DNA from: Clostridium sp.
GTDB taxonomy: Bacteria; Bacillota; Clostridia; Clostridiales; Clostridiaceae
Length of the DNA stretch: 27,932 nucleotides
NCBI RefSeq assembly: GCF_018372875.1
Contig: NZ_JAHAIF010000036.1
Location: 1-27,932 of the forward strand
Reading direction: 5' to 3'
Both the position numbers and the translations under genes were made by a program. Numbering within the stretch: position 1 is the stretch's first letter; every line of letters begins with the position of its first letter. Positions 1 through 8,835 of this stretch are shown here, in pieces. The notes under the pieces were generated by a model. That model searched no databases, had not been told where the DNA came from, and worked only from the letters and a program-made list of their open reading frames with translations.

Positions 1-109
<109 letters not shown>

Positions 110-156
110 TTACTATTTCTTAAATAAACTTTGCCTAGCGTTCACTGCTTATTTCG

Positions 157-232
157 TGGAGCTCACGATCGGGATTGAACCGACGACCTCCGCCTTACCA
201 AGGCGACGCTCTACCGACTGAGCTACGTGAGC
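157..232 (-). tRNA. tRNA-Thr (anticodon GGT)
   Basis: Read on the minus strand this folds as a full cloverleaf. The acceptor strands GCTCACG and CGTGAGC pair over seven bases. The D arm is GCTC/GAGC, the anticodon stem is TCGCC/GGCGG, and the loop TTGGTAA gives anticodon GGT, which is threonine. The T arm carries GGTTCAATCC. The discriminator is T and the 3' CCA is encoded (157-159). A single tRNA just upstream of tuf fits the layout of the translation block. Confidence 0.97.
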
Positions 233-237
233 ACTCA

Positions 238-258
238 TATATTGACTTTTTCAATATA
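238..258 (-). other. Perfect 8-bp inverted repeat in the tRNA/tuf leader
   Basis: TATATTGA (238-245) and TCAATATA (251-258) are separated by five bases. The repeat lies between the promoter and the 5' end of tRNA-Thr, so the leader RNA would carry a small AU-rich hairpin. It may guide 5' processing of the tRNA precursor or be chance in AT-rich DNA. There is no T-run, so I do not call it a terminator. Confidence 0.35.
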
Positions 259-268
259 CCAATTATAA

Positions 269-297
269 AGTTTACTATCAAATATTTTATTTGTCAA
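269..297 (-). promoter_or_regulatory. Probable sigma-A promoter for tRNA-Thr-tuf
   Basis: A perfect -35 TTGACA (292-297, minus strand) is followed after 17 bases by TAAACT (269-274). A separate TATAAT (262-267) lies just downstream but 24 bases from the TTGACA, too far to pair with it. The site lies in the gap between sigH and the tRNA. Confidence 0.6.
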
Positions 298-308
298 CAA
301 CAAATTAA

Positions 309-950
309 CTACTCCAAATGCAAGCATTTTTCAAGCTTTCTCTTAACTCTTTGTAGTGCATTATCTATAGATTTAGCATGCCTATCTAAATCACAAGCAA
401 TCTCTTGATAAGATTTACCATCTAGATAGGATGTAAGTACCTCTAATTCTAAATCAGATAGCACTTTTGATATTTCTCCTTCAATATGCTCCATTTGCTC
501 TTGACTTATAACCAACTCTTCTGGATCAGTTATCCTAAATCCAGCTAACACATCTAAAAGTGTCCTATCTGACTCTTCTTCATAAATTGGCTTATTTAAA
601 GACACATATGTATTTAGGGGAATATGTTTTTGCCTTGTCGCCGTCTTAATTGCTGTTATTATTTGTCTTGTAACACATAGTTCAGCAAATGCTTTAAAGG
701 AGGTTAACTTATCAGGTTTAAAATCCCTTATGGCTTTATAAAGTCCTATCATACCTTCTTGATATATATCTTCTTTATCAGCACCAATCAAAAAGTAAGA
801 TTTAGCTTTTGACTTCACAAAGTTCTCATACTTAGATATAAGATACTCTTGTGCTCTTACATTACCATTTTTTGCTTCTAAAACAACTTCTTCATCTAAC
901 TTTTCATCAAACTCTGAATAGTTTTCCATCAAATACCCTTCGTTAAACAC
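309..950 (-). CDS. sigH: RNA polymerase sigma-H factor (early sporulation/transition state)
   Basis: This is a 213-residue sigma-70 family factor of the Spo0H type. Region 2 is visible around residues 60-105, with the stretches EDIYQEGMIGLYKAIRDF and TSFKAFAELCVTRQIITAI. Region 4 is a C-terminal helix-turn-helix, LTSYLDGKSYQEIACDLDRH then KSIDNALQRVKRKL. In spore formers it directs RNA polymerase to transition-state and early sporulation genes. The listed start is GTG at 950, behind GGAGGGGGAGAA. An in-frame ATG at 929 (MENYSEFDEK) behind AAGGGTATTTG would shorten the protein by seven residues and cannot be excluded. It lies downstream of yacP, but the promoter at 987-1016 gives it independent transcription, as is known for spo0H of Bacillus. 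Confidence 0.93.
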   Translation of the reverse strand: MFNEGYLMENYSEFDEKLDEEVVLEAKNGNVRAQEYLISKYENFVKSKAKSYFLIGADKEDIYQEGMIGLYKAIRDFKPDKLTSFKAFAELCVTRQIITAIKTATRQKHIPLNTYVSLNKPIYEEESDRTLLDVLAGFRITDPEELVISQEQMEHIEGEISKVLSDLELEVLTSYLDGKSYQEIACDLDRHAKSIDNALQRVKRKLEKCLHLE

Positions 951-986
951 TTCTCCCCCTCCGAACTATGATATTATATAATTAAA

Positions 987-1016
987 ATTATACTCTACCC
1001 TATTAATTTAAGTCAA
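987..1016 (-). promoter_or_regulatory. sigH promoter
   Basis: On the minus strand TTGACT (1011-1016), an 18-base spacer and a perfect TATAAT (987-992) lie 37 bases upstream of the sigH GTG. The -35 ends five bases from the yacP stop, so sigH can be transcribed both with and without the upstream operon. Confidence 0.75.
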
Positions 1017-1021
1017 CTTTT

Positions 1022-1534
1022 TCACTTGCTTCTTCGCATATCTTCTAACTTTTTAAGCACTTCATTATCAATATTATCTTGCAAATGATTTTTATTAGGA
1101 TTTTTAATTTTTTCAGACTTTATTCGTATATTTTTTTCGGTTTTCATAACCTCATTGTAGAATTCAAGAGATGACATTCTAATTGCACCTCTTTGAAATA
1201 TAGTTTGTTGTTCCATCCAATCAGATGTAACTACATACACTTCATACTTTCTACCTACATTATGAACTTCTTTTTCTATATAACTATCTGCTGTTTGACC
1301 ATCCTTTGTAAAAATAATAGTTAAGTTTTTATTTTTATCTTCTTTTTTTTCTCTATTGCCAGCAACCTTATATCCATCAAAAACTAATATAACCTTGCAG
1401 TCACTATAGGAACCATAATTATGCATTATGTCAATCAGCTTTTCCCTTGTACCATCAAAAGTATACTCTTTATCAGTCTTTAAATTAGGCCAACTATTAA
1501 GAACATTATACCCATCTACAAATACCAACTTCAC
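1022..1534 (-). CDS. yacP: NYN-domain protein of the YacP/Rae1 family
   Basis: This 170-residue protein opens with KLVFVDGYNVLNSW, the PIN-like NYN nuclease signature with a metal-binding Asp near residue 7. It continues with ILVFDGYKVAG (residues 49-59), DGQTADSYIEKEV and VVTSDWMEQ, the other acidic positions of the fold. The Bacillus member (Rae1/YacP) is a ribosome-associated endoribonuclease; applying that role here is inference. The C-terminal 35 residues are Lys/Asn-rich. The start is GTG behind GAGGG, 13 bases after the rlmB stop. The gene order mrnC-rlmB-yacP-sigH is the conserved Firmicute arrangement. Confidence 0.9.
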   Translation of the reverse strand: MKLVFVDGYNVLNSWPNLKTDKEYTFDGTREKLIDIMHNYGSYSDCKVILVFDGYKVAGNREKKEDKNKNLTIIFTKDGQTADSYIEKEVHNVGRKYEVYVVTSDWMEQQTIFQRGAIRMSSLEFYNEVMKTEKNIRIKSEKIKNPNKNHLQDNIDNEVLKKLEDMRRSK

Positions 1535-1547
1535 AAGTATCCCTCAT

Positions 1548-2363
1548 TTATTTAATTAATCTTCCTTTTAATACTTCATACATCATTATACCCCCTGCAA
1601 CAGAAGCATTCAAAGAGTTAATTTTTCCTACCATAGGTATCTTAACCAACTTGTCACACTTTTTAAGAGTAAGTTTAGATATCCCCTTACCTTCACTTCC
1701 AACAATAATTGCACATGGTCCTGAAAAATTCACTTCATAGCTATATTCCACACCATCTATATCAGCTCCATACACCCATATACCTTCTTCTTTTAGCTCA
1801 TCTATAACCTTATTTATATTAGTTACCTTTGCTACCTTCATATGTTCTATTGCACCAACAGAAGACTTATATACAGTAGAAGTAACACCAACATTTCTTC
1901 TTTTAGGAATTATAATTCCATGAACTCCACATAACTCAGCCGTTCTTATTATAGAACCAAGATTGTGAGGATCTTCTATTTCATCTAATATTACAATAAA
2001 CGGTGCTTCTCCCTTTTTCTTTGCAAAATTTAATATGTCAGATACTTCGTAGTATTTATATGGAGTAATCCTTACAGCTACACCTTGATGTACTATACCT
2101 CCACATAATAAATCCAACTTTTTCCTATCAACTTCTTTTATAACCAACTTTTTTTCTTTTGCTAAAGAAATAATACTATTTATTGACCCTTCAGTCTGTC
2201 CCTTAGCTATGTATAACGCTTCAATTGTCCTGTCACTTTTAATAGCTTCTGTAACTGCATTTCTCCCAGCTATTAAATCTTCTCTTTCCTCTACAATATG
2301 ATTTTCGCCTCTAGCCGACTTTTCTTTATGTTTATTTACAGTATTTTTTTCTCTTTTAGCCAT
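1548..2363 (-). CDS. rlmB: 23S rRNA (guanosine-2'-O)-methyltransferase RlmB, SpoU/TrmH family
   Basis: This is a 271-residue SPOUT methyltransferase. A basic tail of about 28 residues precedes the substrate-binding domain, EDLIAGRNAVTEAIKS. The three knot motifs are present: DPHNLGSIIRTAELCG, IIVGSEGKGIS and SLNASVAGGIMMYEVL. RlmB uses S-adenosylmethionine to methylate the 2'-OH of G2251 (E. coli numbering) in the peptidyl-transferase P loop. Exact target specificity is inferred from the family and from its place next to mrnC, which processes 23S rRNA. The gene sits 13 bases after mrnC. Confidence 0.93.
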   Translation of the reverse strand: MAKREKNTVNKHKEKSARGENHIVEEREDLIAGRNAVTEAIKSDRTIEALYIAKGQTEGSINSIISLAKEKKLVIKEVDRKKLDLLCGGIVHQGVAVRITPYKYYEVSDILNFAKKKGEAPFIVILDEIEDPHNLGSIIRTAELCGVHGIIIPKRRNVGVTSTVYKSSVGAIEHMKVAKVTNINKVIDELKEEGIWVYGADIDGVEYSYEVNFSGPCAIIVGSEGKGISKLTLKKCDKLVKIPMVGKINSLNASVAGGIMMYEVLKGRLIK

Positions 2364-2376
2364 GTAAGTTACTCCT

Positions 2377-2799
2377 TTACTCTTCGTTATTTATTATTTC
2401 GATACTTTTATTCATTATATAACTTAATCTTTCCTTATTTCCTATTAAATATATATATCCAACTAAGCTTTCAAAACCAGTTGCCATTCTATAATCTCTA
2501 ACATCTGCATTCTTAGGTACAGTGGCAGACTTAGTGTTTCTACCTCTTTTATATATATATAACTCCTCTTCTGTAAGCTCATCTTCCAACCTATGCATAG
2601 CCAACGATTGACTCTTAGCCTTTACATATCCTATAGCCTCTTTATGCATTTTATGAGCCGATAACTCAGAATTAGAAGATAATATATAGTTTCTTATAAA
2701 CACTTCATATACACCATCTCCAACTAATGCAAGCTGAAGTGGATTTAACATTCTAGCTTCATCTTTAGTAAATTCTCTTACTCTTAAATCCTCTAACAT
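2377..2799 (-). CDS. mrnC: Mini-ribonuclease III
   Basis: This 140-residue protein is a stand-alone RNase III catalytic domain without a dsRNA-binding domain, the usual length for MrnC. The motif NPLQLALVGDGVYEVFIRNY (20 residues) carries the family's catalytic Asp, and the C-terminal part FESLVGYIYLIG is the second RNase III helix with its Glu. In Bacillus the enzyme trims 23S rRNA precursor termini. It is followed by rlmB, another 23S rRNA maturation gene. Its ATG follows TTTAAAGGAG, which directly abuts the hairpin at 2816-2842. Confidence 0.94.
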   Translation of the reverse strand: MLEDLRVREFTKDEARMLNPLQLALVGDGVYEVFIRNYILSSNSELSAHKMHKEAIGYVKAKSQSLAMHRLEDELTEEELYIYKRGRNTKSATVPKNADVRDYRMATGFESLVGYIYLIGNKERLSYIMNKSIEIINNEE

Positions 2800-2815
2800 T
2801 TTATTCTCCTTTAAA

Positions 2816-2842
2816 TAAGGGTTGCAAATCCTGCAACCCTTA
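2816..2842 (-). other. Intra-operon hairpin between cysS and mrnC
   Basis: TAAGGGTTGCA (2816-2826) and TGCAACCCTTA (2832-2842) form a perfect 11-bp stem with a five-base loop. It begins 10 bases after the cysS stop and ends immediately before the mrnC ribosome binding site. No U-run follows on the minus strand, so it looks more like an RNA processing or stability element, or a partial attenuator, than a full terminator. Confidence 0.6.
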
Positions 2843-2851
2843 ATAAATATT

Positions 2852-4264
2852 TTAATTTACCTTTTTCCATCTAACTCCTTGTGGAGTATCTTCAAGCACA
2901 ATTCCTCTAGCTTTCAAATCATCTCTAATTTTATCAGCTAATGCAAAATCTCTATTCTTTCTTGCATTTTGTCTTTGCTCTATTAATTCTTCTATTTCAC
3001 TCTCAAGATCACCTTTTGTTGATTTTTGTAGAATTCCTAAAGGACCTCCAAGCTCTCTTATCAATTCTAATGCCTTTGTAGCTAATTGCTTTGAAGAATT
3101 AACAGTTATATTTGTATTTATATCCTTAGATAATTCAAATAATACAGTTAATGCGTCAGCAGTATTAAAATCGTCATCCATCTTTTGAATATATTTTTCT
3201 CTATACTTATCTAGAGACTCTAAATAATCCTTCTCTTTTTCATTCATTTCCTCTTTAGAAACCTCTTCTATTAAGTTTTCTAAATTGGATACTGCATTAT
3301 ATAACCTATCCATAGATGCTTTAGCTGAATCTAATAATTCTTTACTAAAGTTAATTTGTATTCTATAGTGTGCTGACATCATAAAGAATCTAATTACATC
3401 TGCATCATATTCCTTTAATATATCTCTAGCTGTGAAGAAATTATTTAAAGACTTCGACATTTTTTGATTATTTACATTTACATAAGCAGAATGTAACCAA
3501 TAATTAGCAAACCTCTTACCAGTTAATGCCTCACTTTGAGCCACTTCATTTTCATGATGAGGAAATGCTAAATCCATTCCTCCAGCATGAATATCAATTG
3601 TTTCTCCTAGTAACTTTTTAGCCATACATGAACATTCAATATGCCACCCCGGCCTTCCTTTACCCCATGGACAATCCCAAGCAGGTTCTCCTGGCTTTTG
3701 AGCCTTCCAAATAGCAAAATCCATTGGATCCTTTTTTCTTTCATCTGCCGCAGATGAAGTTCTATTACTAGCTCCAATTTGAAGATCTTCTAAACTTTGT
3801 CCTGAAAGTTTACCATACTCTTCAAACTTCTTTGTATTAAAGTATACATCTCCATCTACTTCATAGGCATATCCCTTTTCTATTAGTTTTGATACGAAAT
3901 CAATAATATCATCTATAAATTCTGTAGCTCTTGGGTTTACAGTTGCTCTTTCAATATTAAGTGCATCAGCATCAGTATAATATTCTGATATATACTTATC
4001 TCCAATGTCTTTTACTGTTGTCCCCTCTTCATTAGCTTTATTTATCATTTTATCATCTATATCGGTAAAATTTTGTACAAACTTAACCTTGTATCCCCTA
4101 TATTCTAGGTATCTTCTAATTGTGTCAAACACAATAAAAGTTCTACCATTTCCTATATGAAAGAAGTTATATACTGTAGGACCACAAACATACATCTTCA
4201 CTTCACCAGGAGTAATAGGTATAAATTCTTCTTTTTTTCTTGTCAGAGTATTATATAGCTTCAT
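2852..4264 (-). CDS. cysS: Cysteinyl-tRNA synthetase
   Basis: This is a 470-residue class I synthetase of normal length. The zinc-site start [10 protein letters not shown], the nucleotide-binding HIGN motif ([20 protein letters not shown], about residues 36-55), the zinc ligands around WHIECSCMA and [15 protein letters not shown], and the KMSKS loop ([10 protein letters not shown], about residue 270) are all intact. A C-terminal helical anticodon-binding part ends with [15 protein letters not shown]. It charges tRNA-Cys. The ATG follows AGGAGG and lies 16 bases after proS, so both synthetases should be made from the T-box-controlled transcript. I see no separate cysteine T-box. Confidence 0.97.
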   Translation of the reverse strand: MKLYNTLTRKKEEFIPITPGEVKMYVCGPTVYNFFHIGNGRTFIVFDTIRRYLEYRGYKVKFVQNFTDIDDKMINKANEEGTTVKDIGDKYISEYYTDADALNIERATVNPRATEFIDDIIDFVSKLIEKGYAYEVDGDVYFNTKKFEEYGKLSGQSLEDLQIGASNRTSSAADERKKDPMDFAIWKAQKPGEPAWDCPWGKGRPGWHIECSCMAKKLLGETIDIHAGGMDLAFPHHENEVAQSEALTGKRFANYWLHSAYVNVNNQKMSKSLNNFFTARDILKEYDADVIRFFMMSAHYRIQINFSKELLDSAKASMDRLYNAVSNLENLIEEVSKEEMNEKEKDYLESLDKYREKYIQKMDDDFNTADALTVLFELSKDINTNITVNSSKQLATKALELIRELGGPLGILQKSTKGDLESEIEELIEQRQNARKNRDFALADKIRDDLKARGIVLEDTPQGVRWKKVN

Positions 4265-4280
4265 CTTTCATCCTCCTAAA

Positions 4281-5996
4281 TTATTTTAATTTAAGGTTGT
4301 TTTCTTCAAATAATGCTTTTACTCTATTACAAACATCTTCTATCTTAATGACTTCATTATCTCCGCCAGCTCTTAACTTAAATTCAACAGCTCCTTCACT
4401 AATCTTCTTCCCTACAGTAACTCTCATAGGTATTCCCATTATTTCAGAGTCCTTAAATTTAACACCAGCTCTTTCATTTCTATCATCCATTAAAACTTCT
4501 ACACCTAGATCTTTTAATGAATTATATAACTCTTCTGCAACCTTCATTTGTTCTTCATCTTTTATATTTACAGGAATTACAGACACATGGTATGGCGCAA
4601 CAGATAACGGCCATATTATACCATTTTCGTCATGATGTTGCTCTATTATTGAAGCCATAGTTCTTGTAACTCCAATACCATAACATCCCATTACAAATGG
4701 AGTATTTTTTCCATTTTCATCTATAAAAGTGGCATTCATAGCTTCCGAATACTTAGTTCCTAACTTAAATATATGTCCTACTTCTGTACCTCTAGCTATA
4801 GAAACTTTTTCACCACATACTGGACATTTTTCACCATTTTCTATATTTCTAAAGTCTCCTACAACTCCTTCAAAATCTCTTCCATAGTTAACATTTTTTA
4901 AGTGATATCCAGTTTCGTTAGCTCCAACAATCATGTTATACATATTCTTAACTTCTTCATCAACTAATAATAAATCTGCTTTTAAACCTACTGGTCCACC
5001 AAATCCCACTTCACATCCTGTAGCATTTTTATATTCTTCATGAGATGCCATCATTATATCAGTGGCAGCATTTGCAGCATTTGATACCTTTACTTCATTA
5101 ACTTCCCTATCTCCTCTAACAACTACACCAACTATTTTCCCATCTATATTGTACATTAAAAGTTTTACAGTTTTCTTTGGAGATACATTTAAGTATGAAG
5201 ATACCTCATCTATTCCTCTGCTGTCAGGAGTAGCAACCTTTTCAACTTCTAATAATTCTTCTGCTTGTGCTATATCAGGAGTAGCTTCTGCTTTTTCTAT
5301 ATTAGCAGCATAATCACAAGCTGTACAGAACACTACATCATCTTCACCAACCTCTGACTTAACCATAAATTCAGCTGAATTTGAACCACCAATTGCACCA
5401 GAATCAGCAGCTACACATTTAGCATCAATTCCACATCTATTAAATATTTTAACATATGCATCATGCATTTTATTATATGAAAGATCTAATCCTGCTTGAT
5501 CTTTATCAAAGCTATAAGCATCCTTCATAACAAATTCTCTACTTCTCATAACTCCAAATCTAGGTCTTCTTTCATCTCTATACTTAGTTTGAATTTGATA
5601 TAAATTTACTGGCAGTTGCTTATATGACTTAATTTCATTTCTAGCTATATCAGTAAATACTTCTTCATGAGTTGGCCCAAGACAAAAATCTCTATTGTTT
5701 CTATCTTTTAATCTGAACATTTCTGCTCCATAAACATCCCATCTACCTGATTCTTGCCATAATTCAGCTGGTAATAATGCAGATGCTAAAAACTCTTGTG
5801 CCCCTGCAGCATTCATTTCTTCTCTGATTATATCTTCTATGTTTTTTAAAGTCTTAAGTCCTAGTGGCATATAGTTATATACCCCAGAAGCCATCTTTCT
5901 CATCATTCCTGATCTAAGCATTAACTTATGGCTTTCTATTTCAGCTTCTGCTGGAACTTCTCTTAATGTTAACATTAACATATTTGACATTTTCAT
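4281..5996 (-). CDS. proS: Prolyl-tRNA synthetase, bacterial type with editing insertion
   Basis: This is a 571-residue class II synthetase of the long bacterial form. Motif 1 lies near the start ([20 protein letters not shown]), motif 2 near [20 protein letters not shown], and motif 3 near [20 protein letters not shown]. Between motifs 2 and 3 is an insertion of roughly 180 residues (about 225-400) containing [10 protein letters not shown], the INS domain that hydrolyses Ala-tRNA-Pro in the family. The C-terminal anticodon domain begins at VSVIPVN. The ATG at 5996 follows GAGGAGG; a second ATG two codons later is possible. Expression is under the T-box at 6056-6281. Confidence 0.97.
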   Translation of the reverse strand: MKMSNMLMLTLREVPAEAEIESHKLMLRSGMMRKMASGVYNYMPLGLKTLKNIEDIIREEMNAAGAQEFLASALLPAELWQESGRWDVYGAEMFRLKDRNNRDFCLGPTHEEVFTDIARNEIKSYKQLPVNLYQIQTKYRDERRPRFGVMRSREFVMKDAYSFDKDQAGLDLSYNKMHDAYVKIFNRCGIDAKCVAADSGAIGGSNSAEFMVKSEVGEDDVVFCTACDYAANIEKAEATPDIAQAEELLEVEKVATPDSRGIDEVSSYLNVSPKKTVKLLMYNIDGKIVGVVVRGDREVNEVKVSNAANAATDIMMASHEEYKNATGCEVGFGGPVGLKADLLLVDEEVKNMYNMIVGANETGYHLKNVNYGRDFEGVVGDFRNIENGEKCPVCGEKVSIARGTEVGHIFKLGTKYSEAMNATFIDENGKNTPFVMGCYGIGVTRTMASIIEQHHDENGIIWPLSVAPYHVSVIPVNIKDEEQMKVAEELYNSLKDLGVEVLMDDRNERAGVKFKDSEIMGIPMRVTVGKKISEGAVEFKLRAGGDNEVIKIEDVCNRVKALFEENNLKLK

Positions 5997-6055
5997 AATA
6001 AACTTCCTCCTCGTATCATTCTATATGTTTTAACAAATTAATCCACCTTTAAAAT

Positions 6056-6281
6056 AAAAAAATCCGCCCTAAATATATTAGGGCGAATTATTAATCGCGG
6101 TACCACCTAAATTGATTCTCTAATAATGATAACGGTATTAAACCGATAGTTTTTGCCTATTGCTCCGAAGCTGGTTCAAAATCTATTGAAAATCTTACAG
6201 CCAAGGATTTTCTCTCTGAAAATGCGATTTCTACTATTCTTCATCATTGCTTTTTACATAAACTTTTATAATTTTTTTGTA
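6056..6281 (-). promoter_or_regulatory. T-box riboswitch (tRNA-Pro), with leader terminator
   Basis: The minus strand carries the canonical T-box core AGGTGGTACCGCG (6096-6108). Downstream is a leader terminator: CGCCCTAA (6065-6072) pairs with TTAGGGCG (6078-6085) and is followed by seven U. Stem I features are present: AATAGTAG, then CAGAGAG, then the 3' side with GAACCAGCTTCGG. In the usual register the specifier codon after GAA is CCA (6172-6174), which is proline and matches the downstream proS. Uncharged tRNA-Pro would bind the specifier and the T-box bulge, stabilise the antiterminator and allow transcription of proS-cysS and beyond. The exact stem I pairing was not computed. Confidence 0.95.
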
Positions 6282-6287
6282 ATATTT

Positions 6288-6316
6288 ATTATAACTTGTA
6301 GCTAAAAAGGTGTCAA
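6288..6316 (-). promoter_or_regulatory. Full-consensus sigma-A promoter of the proS T-box leader
   Basis: On the minus strand TTGACA (6311-6316), a spacer of exactly 17 bases and TATAAT (6288-6293) match the sigma-A consensus at every position. Transcription would start near 6281, just upstream of stem I. The -35 lies two bases from the ispD stop, so the synthetase operon has its own start. Confidence 0.9.
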
Positions 6317-6318
6317 CT

Positions 6319-6999
6319 CTAGTGAAAATCTTTAGCCAAATACTGAGCTATAATTAAATCTTCTGGTGTTGTAACTTTAATATTAGTATATTCACCATCA
6401 TATAAATACACATTATTTCCGTATAATTCTACCACCATAGTATCATCAGTCACTGTCTTCCCTTCAGATTTAACACTCTCATGACACCTCATAATTAAAT
6501 CATACTTAAAAACTTGAGGAGTTTGCACTGATACAAGTGTACTTCTATCAGGAGTATCTACTGAAAAAGATTCATCATCCTTAACTTTAATTGTATCTTT
6601 AGGCATAACTCCTGGGGCAGCAGCTCCATGTTTTCTGGCATTATCAATACCATTTTTTATCATGCTTTCACTTACAAAAGGTCTTGCACCATCATGAATT
6701 AAAACTATATCTGTATTACTTAATACCTTTAATCCATTATAGACAGAATCTTGTCTTTCTGCTCCACCCTCTACAATATAATCTACCTTTAACGAATACT
6801 TGTTAAGTATCTCTTTTTTACAATACTCAATTTCATTTTTAGGTAATACTAATACAACTTTATCTATTAAATCACAACTAATAAATCTTTTTAATGTGTA
6901 GTAGATTAATGGCTTATCATTGATATGAATAAATTGCTTACTCACATCTGCACCCATTCTTTTTCCTCTACCACCTGATAAAATAATCGCAGATATCAT
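6319..6999 (-). CDS. ispD: 2-C-methyl-D-erythritol 4-phosphate cytidylyltransferase
   Basis: This is a 226-residue nucleotidyltransferase of normal IspD length. The N-terminal CTP-binding signature SGGRGKRMGADVSKQF (residues 8-23) has the conserved Arg and Lys, followed by KPLIYYTLKRF. The later motif IVLIHDGARPFVS and the region VSVQTPQVFKYDLI are characteristic. It makes CDP-methylerythritol in the non-mevalonate isoprenoid pathway. The very similar TarI (CDP-ribitol) enzymes are an alternative, but the position next to PIN/TRAM and cysS/proS favours IspD. It lies 12 bases after the PIN/TRAM gene. No ispF is adjacent. Confidence 0.92.
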   Translation of the reverse strand: MISAIILSGGRGKRMGADVSKQFIHINDKPLIYYTLKRFISCDLIDKVVLVLPKNEIEYCKKEILNKYSLKVDYIVEGGAERQDSVYNGLKVLSNTDIVLIHDGARPFVSESMIKNGIDNARKHGAAAPGVMPKDTIKVKDDESFSVDTPDRSTLVSVQTPQVFKYDLIMRCHESVKSEGKTVTDDTMVVELYGNNVYLYDGEYTNIKVTTPEDLIIAQYLAKDFH

Positions 7000-7011
7000 A
7001 TTAATCCTCTC

Positions 7012-8106
7012 TTAGCTATCTTTTGGTTTCGCAAAAATCATTCTTCCAGCAGCTGTTTGAAGAACAGATGTAACAATAACATCTATTGTTGATCCTATAT
7101 GCTTTTTACCACCTTCAACAACTATCATTGTTCCATCATCTAAATAAGCTACACCTTGACTTGATTCCTTACCATCTTTAACAACATCTACAGTCATCTC
7201 TTCACCAGGAATTACTACAGGTTTTACAGCATTCGATAGTTCGTTGATATTTAATACTGGTACACCTTGAACTTCTGCTACTTTATTTAAATTAAAATCA
7301 TTTGTAACTACTTTTCCACTTAAAGTTTGTGCAAGTTTTAATAGTTTACTATCTACCTCTTCAATCTTTGGGAAATCACCTTCCCAAATTTGAGTTTCTA
7401 TAGGTAGTTCCTTTTGAATCTTGTTTAATATATCTAGTCCTCTTCTACCTCTATTTCTTTTTAATCCATCTGATGAATCTGATATGTGTCTTAGTTCATC
7501 TAATACGAAATTAGGTATTACTAAAGGTCCTTCCACAAAACCTGTTTGACATATATCAAAAATTCTTCCATCTATAATTACGGATGTATCTAGAACCTTA
7601 GGTATAGTTTTTATAGTAGTTTTTGTTTTCTTTTCTTTAACACTACTATTCTTTTTAAGTCCAACTAATATATTTGTTATATCATCCTTTTTCTTTATCA
7701 TAATATCCATGCCAATTATTGCTGCAATTACATTTATTAAAACCACTAATAACGGTCCAATTATCGGATGGAAATCCATTACAGGTCTAGTTAATAACGT
7801 AGTAATAATCAAAGTAATTAAAGCACCTATTGCGCCATAAGCAATTTCGCTAATTGTTAACTTTTGAATATTTTTTTCAATATAATCAATTAAATTAGAT
7901 ATCGCTGTATATATTGCAGGTGAAATAAGATAAAAAATAAGACCGAATAATAAACAAATAAGAACTATAAATAAGGCCGAACCATAAGTTTTTGAAAGAA
8001 TACCTAAACTTTGAACTTTATCAATTTTTGCAATGGCATCTCCAACAACATAACCAATAATTAGTCCTGCTACAGAAAACAACCCTCTAATTAATTTTTT
8101 AAGCAT
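7012..8106 (-). CDS. Membrane-anchored PIN/TRAM-domain protein (YacL family)
   Basis: This is a 364-residue protein in three parts. Residues 1-135 hold about four hydrophobic helices (near 8-25, 42-65, 88-106 and 114-136). Residues 170-290 form a PIN ribonuclease-like domain with acidic motif positions in [23 protein letters not shown] and VVTNDFNL. Residues 295-360 form a TRAM RNA-binding domain ([20 protein letters not shown]). The architecture equals Bacillus YacL; its physiological substrate is not established, so an RNase role is inference. The start follows AAGGAGGTGG. It heads the transcript into ispD, from the extended -10 promoter at 8178-8186. Confidence 0.93.
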   Translation of the reverse strand: MLKKLIRGLFSVAGLIIGYVVGDAIAKIDKVQSLGILSKTYGSALFIVLICLLFGLIFYLISPAIYTAISNLIDYIEKNIQKLTISEIAYGAIGALITLIITTLLTRPVMDFHPIIGPLLVVLINVIAAIIGMDIMIKKKDDITNILVGLKKNSSVKEKKTKTTIKTIPKVLDTSVIIDGRIFDICQTGFVEGPLVIPNFVLDELRHISDSSDGLKRNRGRRGLDILNKIQKELPIETQIWEGDFPKIEEVDSKLLKLAQTLSGKVVTNDFNLNKVAEVQGVPVLNINELSNAVKPVVIPGEEMTVDVVKDGKESSQGVAYLDDGTMIVVEGGKKHIGSTIDVIVTSVLQTAAGRMIFAKPKDS

Positions 8107-8177
8107 TTTACCACCTCCTTATATAATTATTGACAATTTATTTTATTTAAATCATCACTGTATTAGGATTTATTTAC

Positions 8178-8186
8178 ATTATATCA
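8178..8186 (-). promoter_or_regulatory. Extended -10 promoter for PIN/TRAM-ispD
   Basis: On the minus strand TGA directly precedes a perfect TATAAT (8178-8183), giving an extended -10. There is no good -35 at the expected distance. It lies 72 bases upstream of the PIN/TRAM start. The remainder of the 8107-8314 gap is AT-rich with nothing else I can name. Confidence 0.55.
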
Positions 8187-8314
8187 TACCAAAGTATATC
8201 CTAGTTAAAATATGTTTTAAATTCAGATATTTTTAATTTTTGTACCCCCTATTAATTAAGAAAATATTCTATTATTATATGTACATAGGTTAAATGATAA
8301 CTAACAACCTATTA

Positions 8315-8344
8315 TTGACATTTTAAACTTTTTATAACTATAAT
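8315..8344 (+). promoter_or_regulatory. Promoter of the small Cys-containing gene at 8388
   Basis: TTGACA (8315-8320), an 18-base spacer and TATAAT (8339-8344) on the plus strand match both sigma-A hexamers fully. They lie 44 bases before the gene's ATG and ensure transcription independent of the two flanking minus-strand operons. Confidence 0.8.
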
Positions 8345-8387
8345 TAACTTAAAGTAACACCTTTAAAAACACAAAGGAGTGAGATAC

Positions 8388-8780
8388 ATGAAGGATATAA
8401 TATTTGATGATTTTCAAAACTCTGTTAACGATTCGTTGTTAAGACATAAAAGCATTTTGGACTTAATTACTAAATACTCTGAATCATGTTCTAGGGTAAA
8501 CAGAGCTATTGCAAAATCTGTTACAAATTGTGGCTGTCTTACTATTAATGCAAAGAAGCAACATCTTCCTGATGATTCGATAGAAGATATAAGCGAATTA
8601 CTTGATACACATATTAAAGGTGATTTATGTGACAACTGCCGTGAAATTATTGAGAGAGAAATGGGAAATAACCTTTTTTATCTAACATCTTTATGTAATG
8701 ACCTTGACATTAACCTTTATGATGTTCTATTAAAGGAACATGACAGAATTAACACACTAGGTAAGTTTACATTTAGATAA
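8388..8780 (+). CDS. Conserved small protein with a MazG-like C-terminal helix pair
   Basis: I do not recognise this 130-residue protein with certainty. The start is ATG 8388 with AAAGGAGT at proper spacing; the GTG nine bases earlier overlaps that site and is rejected. The C-terminal half, EREMGNNLFYLTSLCNDLDI then NLYDVLLKEHDRINTLGKF, resembles the last helices of MazG-type all-alpha NTP pyrophosphohydrolases (pattern ExxGDxLxYLxxLxNxLGIDL). The metal-binding Asp of the usual ExxD is Asn here. The middle has a Cys pair TNCGCLT and a second pair LCDNC, possibly a metal site or disulfides. It has its own strong promoter and shares a terminator with disA. Catalytic activity is doubtful. Confidence 0.85.
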   Translation: MKDIIFDDFQNSVNDSLLRHKSILDLITKYSESCSRVNRAIAKSVTNCGCLTINAKKQHLPDDSIEDISELLDTHIKGDLCDNCREIIEREMGNNLFYLTSLCNDLDINLYDVLLKEHDRINTLGKFTFR

Positions 8781-8798
8781 AATCTTTCTGTAGAATAA

Positions 8799-8832
8799 AA
8801 AACTGTGTCTTATATATTATAGACACAGTTTT
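8799..8832. terminator. Bidirectional terminator between the 8388 gene and disA
   Basis: AAAACTGTGTCT (8799-8810) and AGACACAGTTTT (8821-8832) form a perfect 12-bp stem around a 10-base AT loop. It carries T-runs on either strand. It serves both convergent genes, ending four bases from the disA stop. Confidence 0.85.
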
Positions 8833-8835
8833 AAT

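Noticed and set aside
262..297. TTGACA paired with TATAAT as the tRNA/tuf promoter
   Set aside because: The spacing is 24 bases. The TAAACT at 17 bases is the better partner.
175..408. Plus-strand open frame of 77 codons across tRNA-Thr and the sigH end
   Set aside because: It overlaps a complete tRNA and the conserved sigH C-terminus and has no ribosome binding site.
4240..4635. Plus-strand frames opposite proS, clpC, radA, nagB and other genes
   Set aside because: These are antisense shadows of conserved proteins, with low-complexity Ser/Leu/Phe-rich translations and no ribosome binding sites.
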